The notes: a model not told the origin generated them from the letters alone. Shown: positions 1 through 11,743, numbered from the stretch's first letter. The stretch: DNA of 64,000 nt from Telmatactis stephensoni (GCA_029948255.1 JALIZF010001493.1:62001-126000), one strand, 5' to 3'. Translations and numbers: made by a program.

Positions 1-1176
1 GCAATAATTATGGATCAATGGAACCTGCCTATTAAATGAAAAATGGACTAACAACTATTATGATCAAAGAAATAACCTACATTGGAAAATAAGGAAACAA
101 TCAAGCTGCAGGAAATTGTTTATAATTATTGTGCAACATACAAAAACTGCAAACTTTCAAAATGGGAGATGGATGCAAGTCATCACTCTTTTCTACATGA
201 AATAACTGCTGAACCCATACGTACAATTTCATCAAACTATAAAAGAATCAACTTAAAACATGAAAAACAAGAATATCATACAACATCTACAGCTATATAT
301 ACAAGAAAACTTTAATTCACAAAGAAAAGAACTTTATTTCTAATGAAAACCTTTGTCAAAAGCAATCTTAAAAGAAGAAAACCTACCACCAACAAAATAA
401 TATAGTACGGAGAAAAGTAAACAACAGAAGCTGAAGCCATTTATCAAAAATGTTGAGTTTGGATTACATTACTATAAGGATGTATCAGAGACCACATAAC
501 TGTCTTATCCGACTCTGATAATATCATGTCAATCAAAAGCAACATGGCAATATAAAATTTACATACAATGGCACTTATGACATGCAGCTGCAGTACCCTG
601 ATGATAAAAAAAACTCAGTTTTATTGAACACTAAAATTTATATGCATAAAAATATTAAGCTTACTCATAATAACTTATTAAATTATCCCAATTATAAGCT
701 TATCTCTTTTTAAATAAGTTAAGTTATTTATTTTCATACTTCTAAGAAATAACTTAATACTTAGTACACTGTACTTTGCATTACCTTAAAATAATGGGGA
801 AGCTTAAGTTCAAGCTTAAGCTTATAATTTTTTACAAGTTATAAGAAAGCTAAGTTATTAAAAAGAATAAGCTTAACTTAAATGTGTTTTTGTTTTTATT
901 TGATTTGCATTTTATTCTTCAGGAAATTCTGCCAGATAATTTTTAACATACTTACCCCGACAAATAACCCTGTTTATGGTACTGCAAACGGTCTCTTTTT
1001 CTTTAATTATGTGTTCTATTGTTTCCAATCATTCACTCTGCCTCTCTAGAGAAGTCAGAGAAAGGAACCCTGTCGCGAGTCGTCGCGAGTCACACATCTC
1101 AAAATGGCCGCCATTTTAAAAACTACACAGGAACCCCAACAATCCTTCAATCTCGTACCCAGAGCCCACGTTACTT
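1..1176. other. AT-rich intergenic DNA, no gene seen
   Basis: No convincing coding sequence is visible; a 77-codon open frame at 82-315 has no recognisable composition or splice context. Positions about 650-890 are dense in short inverted AAGCTTA/TAAGCTT motifs and probably form imperfect hairpins. The last 150 bases become GC-richer toward the next gene. Confidence 0.6.
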
Positions 1177-1199
1177 TTGATCTGCGCCAAGAACTTTGG

Positions 1200-1329
1200 A
1201 AACTGCGAGCATGCGCAGGTCCCCTCGACCCAACGCATGCGCATGCGCAGACGTTTCACCGCTTTATTCCAACCTCGTGGTGCAGTTAAGCAAGTTGACG
1301 AGTTGACGACGCTTGACAAAGGAGCAAAA
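1200..1329 (+). promoter_or_regulatory. Promoter/5'UTR of the RPA-like gene with NRF1-type sites
   Basis: A perfect palindromic NRF1-type motif TGCGCATGCGCA lies at 1238-1249, and a second partial copy (CATGCGCAG) lies near 1210-1218, within 125 bases of the start codon. No TATA box is evident. NRF1 sites of this form are typical of TATA-less housekeeping promoters in animals; use here is inferred from sequence only. Confidence 0.5.
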
Positions 1330-2804
1330 ATGGCGGATTCCAACGACATACAACAAATTAAAAACATCAAGCGTGAATTACCTCCTCCTTCGCCCAAGAA
1401 AATTTCAACAACAGTAAGATGTGCTATTTTAACAAAAAGTCCAAAGAAGCCATGCCGTACTGGACAAATGTTCACAATGACTTTGTGCGACCAGGATCCA
1501 TCAACAACAGTAAAAGGCGTTTGTTTCGATGGGGATATGTACGATTCTCTAGAAGTCACAAAAACCTATGATTTCAAGAACTATAAACTCAAGAAGGCGT
1601 TTGGAATGGAAGATGGAGTTGAAATTCAGATCGACGAAGACACTAAAGTAGATGAGTCATCGGTGCAGTTCAAAATTGAAAAATCTTCCTTCAACATATC
1701 TCAAGTAGTCCGTGGAGAAGCTGCCAATGTTGGTCTAATATCCATCAAAGGAAAAGTCCTAAGCATCGGAGTAACAGAGGCTGTAGGTAAACACCCGAAC
1801 ATTAAAAACAAGCGCGAAGTTATCATTGGCGATTCATCAGGTCACATCAACATTGTCTTTTGGAGGGATATGGTCGACGATATTAACTTTGCTGAAGGAG
1901 ATGTTGTAGTCGTTGAGAATGTTTATGCAAGCAAGTTTGCCCACGCATATCACCTCACCTATAATTCTCAAACCTCTATCAAGACCGTGGACGAGCAGAT
2001 GGAAGTATCTTCTGCATATGCAAAGGCTCCAAGGGCAAACCAAGCAACCAACCCTGTTTCATCGGTTAAAGGGTATGTCAATGCATACAAAGATTTTCAA
2101 TGCATGTTCAAATGCTGTAATTGTTCCATGGAAAATCAACTACACAACAATTCCAAACTAGTAAAAGCAGACGATGGTCGTATAACTGGATACATAGTTA
2201 AGTGTAGTGCTTGCTCCACTACTTTCTTAGGAAGAACAAGTCAAGTCATTAACCTTTGCAAGTTCCGTGTCCTAGACAACTGGTACTCTGCTAGAAATGA
2301 GGTAAGCTTCAACACGTAAATTTTCATATTTACTTGGAGTATTTTTGATTTATTAACATCCCCCTTTTTCTACCCTGTGAGGGAAAGTTTTTGTTACTCT
2401 ACTTGAAATGATTCGCACTGGGTGCCCAAACAAGAATGATACCAAGTTTAACAAAAACTTGCTCTAATCCCACGGGTACCCCTTTTCTAATCCCACATTT
2501 TGATCAAAATAAATGGTCAGTTATGCGTTTTAGGAAGCATTTTTAGAATTTGTTCAGCTTGTTTTATTGCTTTTTTATATTGATAATATATTGTTAAATA
2601 TTTTAGGTTGTCCAAACATTGTTCAGAGGGAAAACTTCAAAAGTTACTCAACCTTCAGATGAAGATGAGATATTGCTAGTGTCCCAAAAATTCTGCCTCC
2701 ACATTACTGGCATGAAGATTGTACGTGCTGTAGAAATAGAAGAGGGTATTGAGCTTGAGGATAATGAGGAGTCATCAGTTACCAAGAAAATGAAGATTGA
2801 TTAA
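1330..2804 (+). CDS. RPA70-like OB-fold single-stranded DNA-binding protein, 2 exons
   Basis: Exon 1 is 1330-2301 and exon 2 is 2607-2804; GT (gtaagc) and TTTTAG boundaries fit, both in phase 0, giving 389 residues. The start at 1330 (AAAATGGCG) is preferred over upstream in-frame codons because it follows the NRF1 sites and has a good context. Two OB-fold-like blocks are visible: residues about 15-110, and about 120-225 with GLISIKGKVLSIG, DSSGHINIVFWRD and GDVVVVENV. A zinc ribbon follows (C262-x2-C265-x26-C292-x2-C295) in a third OB-like region, as in the DBD-C of replication protein A large subunits. The C terminus is acidic and ends in a short basic tail (KKMKID). At 389 residues it is shorter than canonical RPA1 (about 600) and lacks an obvious N-terminal protein-interaction OB fold, so it is more likely a divergent or lineage-specific paralogue. 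The fold is reasonably sure; the function in replication or repair is inference. Confidence 0.75.
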
Positions 2805-2904
2805 CTACAGTATGTTTAAGATTGTCCTGTTGAAATAGAAGAACGTACTGAGCTTGAGGATTATGAGGTGTTCAGTTACCAAGAAAATCAAGATTGATTA
2901 ACTA
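2732..2904 (+). repeat. Tandem duplication of the RPA-like gene's 3' end
   Basis: The terminal coding stretch at 2732-2807 is repeated with substitutions and small indels at 2832-2904, including the GAGCTTGAGGAT block and the stop context AAGATTGATTAACTA. The second copy lies in the 3'UTR and is out of frame because of indels. Confidence 0.85.
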
Positions 2905-4127
2905 TGTTTCTAGTTAACAAGATTATACTTGCCTGTTTTTGACATTTGTAAATTGTTATTGTTTTAAATTGTTATTGTTTTTGTTAGAGTTCCAGATTTA
3001 AGAAAAACTGAAAATCGTTAACATTGTTAGTTCAGTAATAAAATCTTTTATACTAAAAACCAAATTGAGAAAAGTAACTTCACATGACATCATCATCATT
3101 GTTATATTATTCACCCAATACTAGCTCACAATCTCACAAACACTTTGCACATTAAAGACCTGCTAGAAAGCTTGATAACATCAAAATACTTTCTTGTGAT
3201 TTTTTTAATATTTCTTACTTCAAACCTCGATAAACCATGATGCGAACTCTCTCGCTTCCAATCTCAAACACTACTATCCACTTACTGCCCTAGGGTCCCC
3301 CAAGTAGACTAGTAATCCTCGATTCTAAGATCTAGTCTTTATTACAAAAACCACAGACAACCAGCTTGGGCTCCCTTTGCTTATACAGAAACAGACATAC
3401 AAAGAGCTTGGGCTCCCTGTGATCTCAGTGAACGCTAAGTGTACAGCTGAGCTTACTAGTGACATTGACCCCCACAACAACAACTAGTAGAATGCTTCGC
3501 ATCCACGAGTTAAAAACCTCACTATCACCCTCTGTCAATCCCCCCAGACTATCCACTTTCTATCATACTTGCTCAAAGCCCGCACATCTTAGACTGCGAG
3601 CAGTCCCACTTTTCCCTCCTGAATCAGAAATAAAAAGAAACGAGTGTTGCAGGATTCCTGTACCGGAAGTATTTCGTTCGGGTCTTTTGCACTCCCAAGA
3701 CCCCAACGAAATACTTCCGGTACAGGAATCCCGCAACGCTCGTTTCTTTTTATTTCTGATTCAGGAGGGAAATGTGGGACTGCTCACAAACTAGCACATC
3801 TTTTAGGCGCGAGTGAGCTCTGCTGCGCAGTGTCTAGTTGAATAGAAAAAGGTCAATGGATAGAACCTCAAGTGATAATTGTTGGGAGTTGGAAATAATA
3901 AGTGATAGCATGTTGTAAGTTTAGTGTTTTATTTTGAACTTGACTACAGTTCATAGAAATTACTTATAGTCCAACACAGTCAAATTTTAAAGAATAAATA
4001 GATCAGGCTAAGGTGATTTTTAAACCAGGAACTGTAATTTGCATTTAACAAAATATTTTGATTTTGTTTTATTATTATTGATTTTTTTCATAAACCATGT
4101 AAAAATATTAATTCTATTAATTCTTAG
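2905..4127. other. Intergenic DNA with a MITE-like hairpin
   Basis: No coding exon is supported. The stretch contains a repeated phrase GCTTGGGCTCCCT (about 3365 and 3408) and the long hairpin at about 3600-3790 listed separately. The rest is AT-rich. Confidence 0.5.
3599..3790. mobile_element. Palindromic MITE-like hairpin, about 90-bp arms
   Basis: The left arm runs from about GAGCAGTCCCAC (3600) to GGTCTT (3676) and the right arm from AAGACC (3697) to GTGGGACTGCTC (3786). The arms are nearly perfect complements around a loop of roughly 15-20 bases. The central parts carry CGGAAGTATTTCGTT and its complement. Foldback MITEs have this shape; no target duplication could be fixed. Confidence 0.75.
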
Positions 4128-4362
4128 GTTTTTCAGGTCTGTTGCATACCGGCAATTCTTTCGTTTTGTGTGGGAGTTTCAAGGTCTCTCCAAAAGGCTT
4201 CCTCTACCTTGCTGTGTATACAACATAATTCGTAGCTCATTCCCATCAGAAGATGGTACATACTGTGGTTTTATAGAAGAAGATGTAGTTGGGGAGGAAG
4301 AGGATCTGGATACTAATTCTGAGACAAATTCTGATAGGGAAGAAGTCGAAGAACAACAATAA
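4128..4362 (+). pseudogene. Orphan terminal exon of a P2X7-C-domain (P2X7-like zinc-binding) protein
   Basis: An acceptor (TTCTTAG at 4127, or TTTTCAG at about 4136) is followed by an open frame to a stop at 4362. It encodes VAYRQFFRFVWEF, then RLPLPCCVYNIIRSSFP, DGTYCGF and an acidic tail. The order Y-R-Q ... G-R/K ... P-x-C-V-x-x-I-R-x-x-F-P ... G-x-Y-x-G-F is the end of the P2X7-C-type domain that is expanded in cnidarians and other invertebrates. The preceding part of the domain, with its Cys-rich core, is not found between 2805 and 4127. The exon is therefore either the last exon of a gene whose other exons lie upstream or elsewhere, or a captured fragment. It ends only 42 bases from the end of the minus-strand gene (tail-to-tail). 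Confidence 0.6.
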
Positions 4363-7300
4363 CCAACAAATACAGTAAGTGTAATACAAGCAGGGATAAC
4401 ATTTTTACTGAGCACATTGTCCTCTCTTGTGCCCTTTCATTGGCTTCTTGCATGTTCTGCAGTTGGGTTGTCTTCGGCCTGATGCTGTTGAAGGTCTTTG
4501 TCCAGTTAATTGCTCTAGTTCTTCAGCTAAAAATAATGTCAATCACAAAACATTTGTCACTCTTCAAATGATGTACACACTAATCCTTTTTAGAAGTGCA
4601 ATGCTTCTGAAACAATGAGAAATATGCTTATTTTTAGTCATTTTACCAGTCTAGTAGAATAAAAAATCTACAAAACACAAATTTAGTAATCCTGGAGGCA
4701 TTTGACTCAGTTTCAAAGATCACCTGATTTTGGGCAAATTGCAGATCATATCTACCCAAACATGAATGAACAAGCTCTTTTTTTGAAAAATTACCTGAAC
4801 ATGTTGGAGCAACAATTGTATTTTCTAATGTTTTTCTTTGTCTGTGTTTTCCAATGGCATCTGATTTTGGTTGCTGTTCAAGCATACTGTTCAGTGGTTC
4901 AGGGGTAGTTTCCTCTAGCTCCTTGCAAACTGCCTTTAGATCAGCTCTTGGTGTTTCAACCATGGTTTTGTAAATTTCACCCACATAATCTATAGATAAT
5001 AATAGAAATGTATTACTTATAGCCTGCACTGATAAATCCTATTTCTTGGTAAACAAAATCCTTGTCGTCACATGGTGGCCTTATTGCTGGCTGATTATAT
5101 GCAGAAAAATGCATTTTACATACCATAATTCTGTGGAACTTTAGATTCTTTAATTGATCCCTCTCCATATTTGTATTTTGGGTAATTAACAATAAGTTTG
5201 GGTTGTCCCGTGAGATCTTTTCTGGACTCTCTCCGTACATTGAAATTGAAGTGTAAAGCTGCTAATATTGTCCTGTTTAAATGAAAATAAAATACAATGT
5301 GCATGATTATAATCATATAATTTACTATCTCTATTTGTTTATAGGAAATACATTGCAAGAAATGGAAAATAACATACAAGCTGTGACATGAAATACTTCA
5401 CATTAACATTGTTAAAATATTTTATGTTGGAACAATTAGAGGTAATGATAGTTAATCTTTTGAAATGTACTATAAAGAATAAGTAAACTAACTCTCATTT
5501 TCATAAACAGGCACATAAAAAATCATAATATGAAATTGAACTGTAAAACACTGATAAAAGCCTGTTAAGTCATACCTGGCTAGCATGCCATTATATGAAA
5601 ATGAGTGCATCTTGGGGGCAAACTGATTGATGACACTATGATACCCTTCCAAACAACTTGTCTGTGCTGAAGAGGAGGCTTGCTTTATGGCTTTGCATAG
5701 GTGATCCTTTGTCAAAGCTTCATACAGTTTTTCATACACCTCAGAACCTATATTGTGTTTGAAAAATACAAAATCCTATAATTTCATAATAAAGTTTATG
5801 GCAGGGATTTTCATGGTGATTTGTTGATGTTTTTCTTTACTGTGAGCATTACTCCACATGATTAAAATAACATAATTTTTTATCAGAGTACAAACAGTAA
5901 AAGTATTTTTGCACTATTAGAATAATTCGCATAAAATAGTTATTTAGTGTTATTATTATTTAGTGCTCACTTTTAGTGTTTGTACTCTTAACTAGTATTG
6001 TATTTTTTATCTTTTCTACACAGTACTTTTAAGCATCCAGAGTTTTGGGATAGCAATAACTCCATGGCTACACTTGTTAAAAATCTTGTTGGGTATATCT
6101 TTGAGTTTGTTGATTATGTGAGATAGGAATGCCTGGAATTTGGCAAGCTTGACTTCTCTTAATAGATCAGAAGTTATCATTACTGCCCAGTAGAGATGGT
6201 TGACACAAGCCTTTCGCCAGCGACCAATTTGCTCACATCCTCGAAGTTTACTCAGTTTCAATAGTGTTTTGTTGATTTCTGAAATTGTCAAGTAATAAAT
6301 ATTTGTTAACAATCTGCTGACATTATTTTGCCTTGTTTATATCTTTGGGTAACCCTAATGTGAAAATATCATAAGTAATAAATTCATGTATACATACTCT
6401 TTGCAATATGCCAAAGATCATAGAAATGTTCAATTTTGGGTTTTCCCATGTTGTGACATATCCTTGGACAGTCTTCTTTCATCCATTTAGCTATGGATGT
6501 ATGCCGGTCTGTTGTTTAATTACCATGCCTGTGGCCAACAAAAACGTGAGGCAGCGTTGATGGCCAACAAATTCCATTCCACTGCTGTTTCCAACTTCAT
6601 TGGCCTAGGGAAAACGTTATGTACAAATTAATTAAGATGTCTGTCATTGTTCCTCAGTGTTAAAAAACAGTGAAACCTCTTGAAGCCAACACCCAGATAA
6701 GACAGAAACCTTTTTAAGATGGACAATATTGGAACCATTCTCAAAGGTGTCTGTCTTAGAGAAGTTTCACTGTATTTAATAATACATTACCTGTACAAGA
6801 GCTATATTTATGATTAGACCAATGGTGCAACAAAAGATAGTATAGGTGCAATACTTCGCTGAGTGACCCATACTGTCATGCCTACCATCGCCTGCCAGAG
6901 CTACTTCAACACCATTAACTTGTTTGAGGAGTTTTCTTTGGTATTCTCTCCAGTATGTTACAATGGTTGGAATTAACAGGTGCTTCTGGTGGTAGAAGTA
7001 TGTTGATTCATTATATATCAATACATTCATATATCTTAGCACCTGTAGCATCTTTTTAACAGAAGCTCCTGCACACAGTATGGCAAAGCTCAGAAGGAGG
7101 TTACATGCTGGAAATCTACCAAGTAACATTGGCTGACTAGACCAAGTGTAGGTTTGTTGACATTTCTTGCACTTGGTAGACACGGTTATCATTGTTCCAG
7201 TCTGTGATGTGGTAACAAATGGGTCTGGCTCTTGACAAATGTGGCAGAAGTTGAAAAGAAGTAGTAGATGGGAGAGGAATACTATTCCCTTTGGTTGTTC

Positions 7301-7439
7301 TCGATAGTCGTTTCCTTCAGTTTTCAATCTGAAATGAAAGATAAAATAAATTGACTGCTTCTTCTGTGATTAGAGAAAAGAAACTTTTGATACTCTCGCA
7401 CCCCACTGACTATTTCCTAGTCATTTCTCCCTTTTAACG

Positions 7440-7728
7440 CAAGAGACCATAATACTAAGAGAGCAAAACTGAGTATTGATGCCTGTGCGATGTTCTTGGC
7501 GACTAAGGCTATTTATAGTTCAGCATTGCATGAGCAAGGCTCTTAAACAATAGAATTCAAATGCCGAAAGCAAACGGTCCTGTCCGCGTGCACGCAAAAT
7601 ATCAAATTCTATATCTTTGAGTCCTTGCGCGCGTGATGGCGAAGTTACTAAAAATAGCCTTAGTCGCCGCGAACACCACACAGAGACATCAATACTGAGC
7701 TTCGCTGTCTTAGTATTATAGTCTCTTG
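7440..7728. mobile_element. MITE with about 78-bp terminal inverted repeats, next to a splice donor
   Basis: The left end CAAGAGACCATAATACTAAG (7440) and the right end, complement CAAGAGACTATAATACTAAG (ending 7728), pair for roughly 78 bases through the block GCGACTAAGGCTATTT. The element lies in the intron between exons 7964-7736 and 7328-6791; its right end is 7 bases from the splice donor. Confidence 0.8.
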
Positions 7729-8046
7729 TTATTACCTGGTGCTATATACAATCTCTTCTTTAGAAGTGTCATCATCATTATTCTTATAATCTTCATCCAC
7801 TTGAGGGCCATTGTCTGGTTCCTCTTCACAAGTCAATTCCTCATTTTCAAAAACTTTCTCAACTTCTACTGCTATATCCTCTGATTCTACTTCCACTTCA
7901 TTTTCCTGATCTTGTACTTCAATATCTACATCAATCATGTCACGGTGGAGATCAGTCTGACAACCTACAAAATAAATTCCGTCACACATTTGTATGTGTC
8001 TCTGGAGTTCCTGCGTGAATGATGTCGACGTTATGTAATGTTCAGC

Positions 8047-8186
8047 GGCCCGGTTGTATGAAGGTTGGATAAAGTTATCCACCGGATAAGAGTTATCCAG
8101 TTTATAGATTTTGTATAGATTTTATCCTCTGGATAAGGATTTATCTGCTGGATAGCGCTATTCACCCTTCGTACAACTCGCCCCTG
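8047..8186. mobile_element. Short MITE with GGATAA-type internal repeats
   Basis: The ends GGCCCGGTTGTATGAAGG (about 8047) and, at the right, the complement of GGGGCGAGTTGTACGAAGGG (about 8186) are inverted copies. The interior carries several TTATCC/GGATAA motifs in both orientations. It sits in an intron of the minus-strand transposase-derived gene. Confidence 0.7.
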
Positions 8187-8510
8187 AGACTTGACGTCGT
8201 CTGGTGCGTTTTGCGAATGTTTTCAATTCGTGTACTGGAAATTGAAGATATCAAAATTGGAAAAAATATCTTTGCATCAAACCTTTGCGTACCTGTTGTG
8301 ACCGCAATGGGAAGTTTACAAGCTTCGGTAAGTGCCTCTGTAAGTTGCGAGTTTTCTTTAGTCATCCTGTTGATCTTCTGTTTTAGAGATCTGAGTTCAG
8401 CTTTCAAGGTTTGTCTCTCTTCACTGGCAACTGTACATTGTGTACAATGTGTTATGATAGTTGATGATTCCTATAATCAAACTTATACTCTTTTCACTCC
8501 TGAACGAGTA

Positions 8511-9099
8511 TAAAATATTTAATAGCTAAACTGCATTATCACAATAAACAGGACAACAGAGTAGGTGGTGGGCATCTCATTTATTCATGCAAATTTCTGA
8601 TAGCAGAGTACAATGTAGATATAGCAATATAATAGAAAATATGCTGATGGTGATTTGAATGGATGTATGCTATTTGATATAGTCATGCAACGGTCACTTT
8701 TTCATGCTTATATATAAGTAATATGGAAGATTCGCTAATAAACTTAAAACGTCCGGGTTTTTTCTTTTTACTTTTGAAACTGAAAATTTACGAGAGTACC
8801 AGTGTACTCTAGAAGAGATGCCTTCGAGTGATTATAACTTCAGATCTTTCATCTTAAATACCCTGCATGGGGAATTACCCTAGGGAACACTCTCTTCTCA
8901 ACTGGTATGCTTATATTACGCAGTTGTGTACATTCCGTAACGCTACTAAATACATATGTAAACTATTTCAATTTACTGTAACTATAAGATTGTTGGAATA
9001 AAGAGAAACTAAAATATAATTATGGTTAATATATATTAAATAAGTTTTCACTGCCACTGGTTTTAATTAGGGATATACCTGGTATAAAGTGTTACTCAC
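8511..9099. other. Intronic or intergenic AT-rich DNA
   Basis: No exon or structured repeat was found in this stretch. It separates two proposed exons of the minus-strand transposase-derived gene and is read as intron. Confidence 0.4.
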
Positions 9100-9375
9100 A
9101 TCTGAGTTAGTATCCATTGCGGGGTGATTATTTCCTTCCGTTTCATGTAGTTCAACTATCTGGTCGAGCGCCGGTCCTAGTGTTTGTTGGTCTTCTTTAT
9201 TGTAATTTTCAACCCAAATAATAAAGTAGATCAAGCGTTATTGTGTATACACTGATTTTCAATTACAGAAACAAAGCGGCTCAAATAATTGAGGCGGCTA
9301 TCTGTAAGCTTACTATACATACATACATCAACTTTATTTAAACACGATATTTGTTAAAGCTTGCGCTTATGGGGT

Positions 9376-9412
9376 CGTGTTTATTGTTTATTGTTTATTG
9401 TTTATTGTTTTG
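9376..9412 (+). repeat. TTTATTG heptamer microsatellite
   Basis: About five consecutive copies of GTTTATT/TTTATTG, preceded by a short TACA run at about 9316-9330. Simple sequence with no other content. Confidence 0.85.
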
Positions 9413-9639
9413 GACACAACTGAGAATTATTGCAACGAAACTAATGAGCTTGTATTTACATCAAAAGTGTAACTACTTGAAAAGTTCATGATTCCTTTCT
9501 AGACATTTGCATGAATATATATGAAGCTATTTAATATAAATGCTTATTTTATATTACAATTTTATAGCTAACCTGTGGAATCTCCGGTCCCGGTTCCGGT
9601 TCCTGTTCAGCTTCGTCACTGGACGAAAAATTGGATTCA

Positions 9640-10229
9640 CTGTTGGTGCAAATATGAAGTGAATTTCGCGAACTATATTTGCTACATATTTACACCTCTT
9701 ATCAAATATAATACACAAACAGTATTTGCACGTATAGCAAATGTAATGCAAAAGTTGTGCAAAAAGTTACATTCGCGTTACATTTTCGAGGTGCAAAGAT
9801 GTATCCCAAATATCATATTATTGTCATATTTGTCCTATATTAACATGACTGTAAAATCGATATCACTATACGGAACTCATGTCATCGAATTAAATCGAAC
9901 AGCTTCGAATGCCTATATAAAGTCCTAGTAGTATTTTCTGGCTTGCCGAAATGACTCTTAAAAATTTCTAAGTCGTATTCTAAGTCGTATTTCTAAGTCG
10001 GACTTTACAATATTTTGTTGTTTTTCCCTCAGAACAAGATATTATTTTTCCGGAAAAATTAACAAACAAACAATGTAAATGTCAAATGTTCTGTATTTGA
10101 ACTGACCACCGAGAGTCAGTGCATTATGTCCGGTCTTACACGAAGTAGATATGCGAATGCTTACAAGGCATCTTGGGCCGTGTACGTTTGTCCACTGACC
10201 AAAATGCCTTGCGGTCTTACTCATCCAAG
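9640..10229. promoter_or_regulatory. Shared upstream region between divergent genes
   Basis: This region lies between the proposed 5' end of the minus-strand transposase-derived gene and the kinase start codon. It contains a duplicated phrase TTCTAAGTCGTA (about 9966-10000). Just at the kinase start is CCAAGATGGCTTCC, which resembles a YY1-type start-region element. An out-of-frame upstream ATG at 10126 opens 41 codons that overlap the main start. A bidirectional promoter role is inferred from the layout. Confidence 0.4.
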
Positions 10230-11743
10230 ATGGCTTCCAAACAGTCTGTAGTTAATCCAAGTACTGAATTTATGGTTAAAAGGTGAGTTATCTCAGATGA
10301 TTGTGCATTCTCCCTTATCGTAGATGTATCTTATAAATATCAAACTTAATATCAAACGATTTGACAGAGAAATAAGTCGATTCTCTACGTTTAGTAGTGA
10401 ATAAAACTGATCAAGTCTTCAGAACTTATCCGAAGTTTAAATATAAAGCTCAGAGTTAATCTTGTATATTGCATAATTTTTAAACCTTCCTTGTGTCCTT
10501 ATGTGATTACAATATATATAATGTATAAAATAAATTAGTCATACTAATTAAAACTATTTTTAGGTTGACTTCAAAGTTTGAAGAGTTTGAATGTCAAGAC
10601 TATCACCATGAAGAATGTGTTTATACAGATTCTTTAAGAAAAGAGCTTGTTTCAGAGTTTGGGAACATAACCTACAATGAGCAAGGAGCAGCAGTGATAA
10701 AGGCTTTTTCAAGGTCATCACGTAAACGAAAAGGAAAAGGCCGCAAAAGTATATACTGTTGTGTTCGGTACAGGAATCAGGTTGAATCCAGTGAAGGCTT
10801 GAGAGATGAACTAGAAGAAATTAAGCTTCTCCATGAAAGCGAGAGGAAGAAAAGGAAACTAGCAGAACATGTTGCAAACAAGTATTATAAAGAATGGAAA
10901 GTGGAACGTCAAGCAAAGGACAAGGCTCTTGAAGATCAGGTCTTTAACCCTACATCCTTACCTCACTCATTGTACATCAAGAATGAGCTTCTTCAATGGG
11001 AAGGAAGCAGTAATGATAATGTGATTGGTTCTGGTTCTTTTGGGACAGTTTCACTATGTAAATACAAAGGAAATTATGTGGCTGTTAAAAGTTTGAAAGC
11101 TGACAGTGATGAATCTGATATTGCTATTAAGAGAAGAGCAATACACGAAGCCAAAATATTATTGAATTTAAAAAGCCATGAAAGTGTTCCAACCCTTTTG
11201 GGTGTCAGCATTGATGGAAAACCAGTTAAAATTGTTATGCAATTTTATGGCATTGGAAGAAGGTCCTTTACATTGCATTCACTTTGTAACGCAGAGCACC
11301 AAATGATATTAAGTGAGGAGCAATGGTGTGGTGTAATAAAACAACTTGCTAAAGCTATAGATCATGTTCACAAATGTGGATATTTGCACAATGACATTAA
11401 AACAAACAATGTAGTTGTTTATGAAAACAAGGATCAGTTTGTCCCAGTGCTAATTGACTTTGGAAAAGGATGTAGAAGAGAATTTGGAGCTACAAAGACC
11501 ATTAATACAAAGGAACAAAAAATTTACCGAGAGAGATACAGACACATAGCTCCAGAAATTATCAATGGAAGTCACAAACAATCTATCTACAGTGATATAT
11601 ATTCTTTTGGCTACTTAGTGTACAAGATATTCTCATCTACTTGCCAAAAATCAAAAACACTTAAGAGAATAGTGAAAGAATGCTATGAAGTAAAAACTTG
11701 GAATTGCAGAGCTTCACTTGCAAAGATTGTTCTTGATATGTAA
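10230..11743 (+). CDS. Protein kinase with N-terminal coiled coil and HND catalytic loop, 2 exons
   Basis: Exon 1 is 10230-10282 (donor AG|GTGAGT) and exon 2 is 10564-11743 (acceptor TTTTTAG); the joined phase is correct and gives 410 residues. Residues about 90-140 are rich in Glu, Lys and Leu and likely form a coiled coil. The kinase domain follows: glycine loop GSGSFGTV (173-180), VAVK with Lys193, catalytic loop HNDIKTNNVV with Asp295, DFG with Asp316 (IDFGKG), and HIAPEI of the APE motif, then SDIYSFGYLVYKI. All key catalytic residues are present, but Arg of the usual HRD is Asn. The family is the cnidarian-expanded TKL/Ser-Thr-like group with HNDLK-type loops; the substrate is unknown. 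The domain ends soon after the SDIYSFG region at the natural stop, so the C-lobe is short but not obviously truncated. It is likely cytoplasmic, as no signal peptide or membrane segment is seen. Confidence 0.85.

Larger units (their letters stand above)
4405..9639 (-). pseudogene. Transposase-derived multi-exon gene (D-D-E fold, C-terminal zinc knuckle), one frameshift
   Basis: Exons in coding order: 9639-9573 (uncertain), about 9194 (or further upstream)-9100, 8470-8293, 7964-7736, 7328-6791, 6604-6398, 6278-6027, 5747-5576, 5272-5124, 4989-4795 and 4526-4405. From 9100 onward every junction has GT/AG and matching phase. The exception is inside 6604-6398, where the frame is one base short at about 6511-6517, just before TDRH. 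Order of parts: acidic N-terminal exons; a Leu/Lys/Glu-rich coiled-coil-like stretch; a CxxC pair followed by SSQPML; LAGDGRHDSMGHSAKY (first Asp codon 6887-6889); TDRHTSIAKWMK (second Asp 6507-6509) followed by FYDLWHIAK; CLEGYHSV (Glu 5647-5649) followed by FSYNGMLAR; and C-x2-C-x6-H-x4-C before the stop. This matches a large fish/cnidarian family of uncharacterised transposase-like proteins, perhaps Kolobok-related (unverified). The many phase-consistent introns suggest a resident or domesticated gene; the frameshift makes this copy a likely pseudogene, or an assembly error. Confidence 0.75.

Noticed and set aside
82..315. 77-codon open frame
   Set aside because: AT-rich, no motif, no splice or start context and no neighbour that supports it.
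1116..1559. 147-codon open frame on the minus strand
   Set aside because: Complement of the RPA-like gene's first exon; no independent support.
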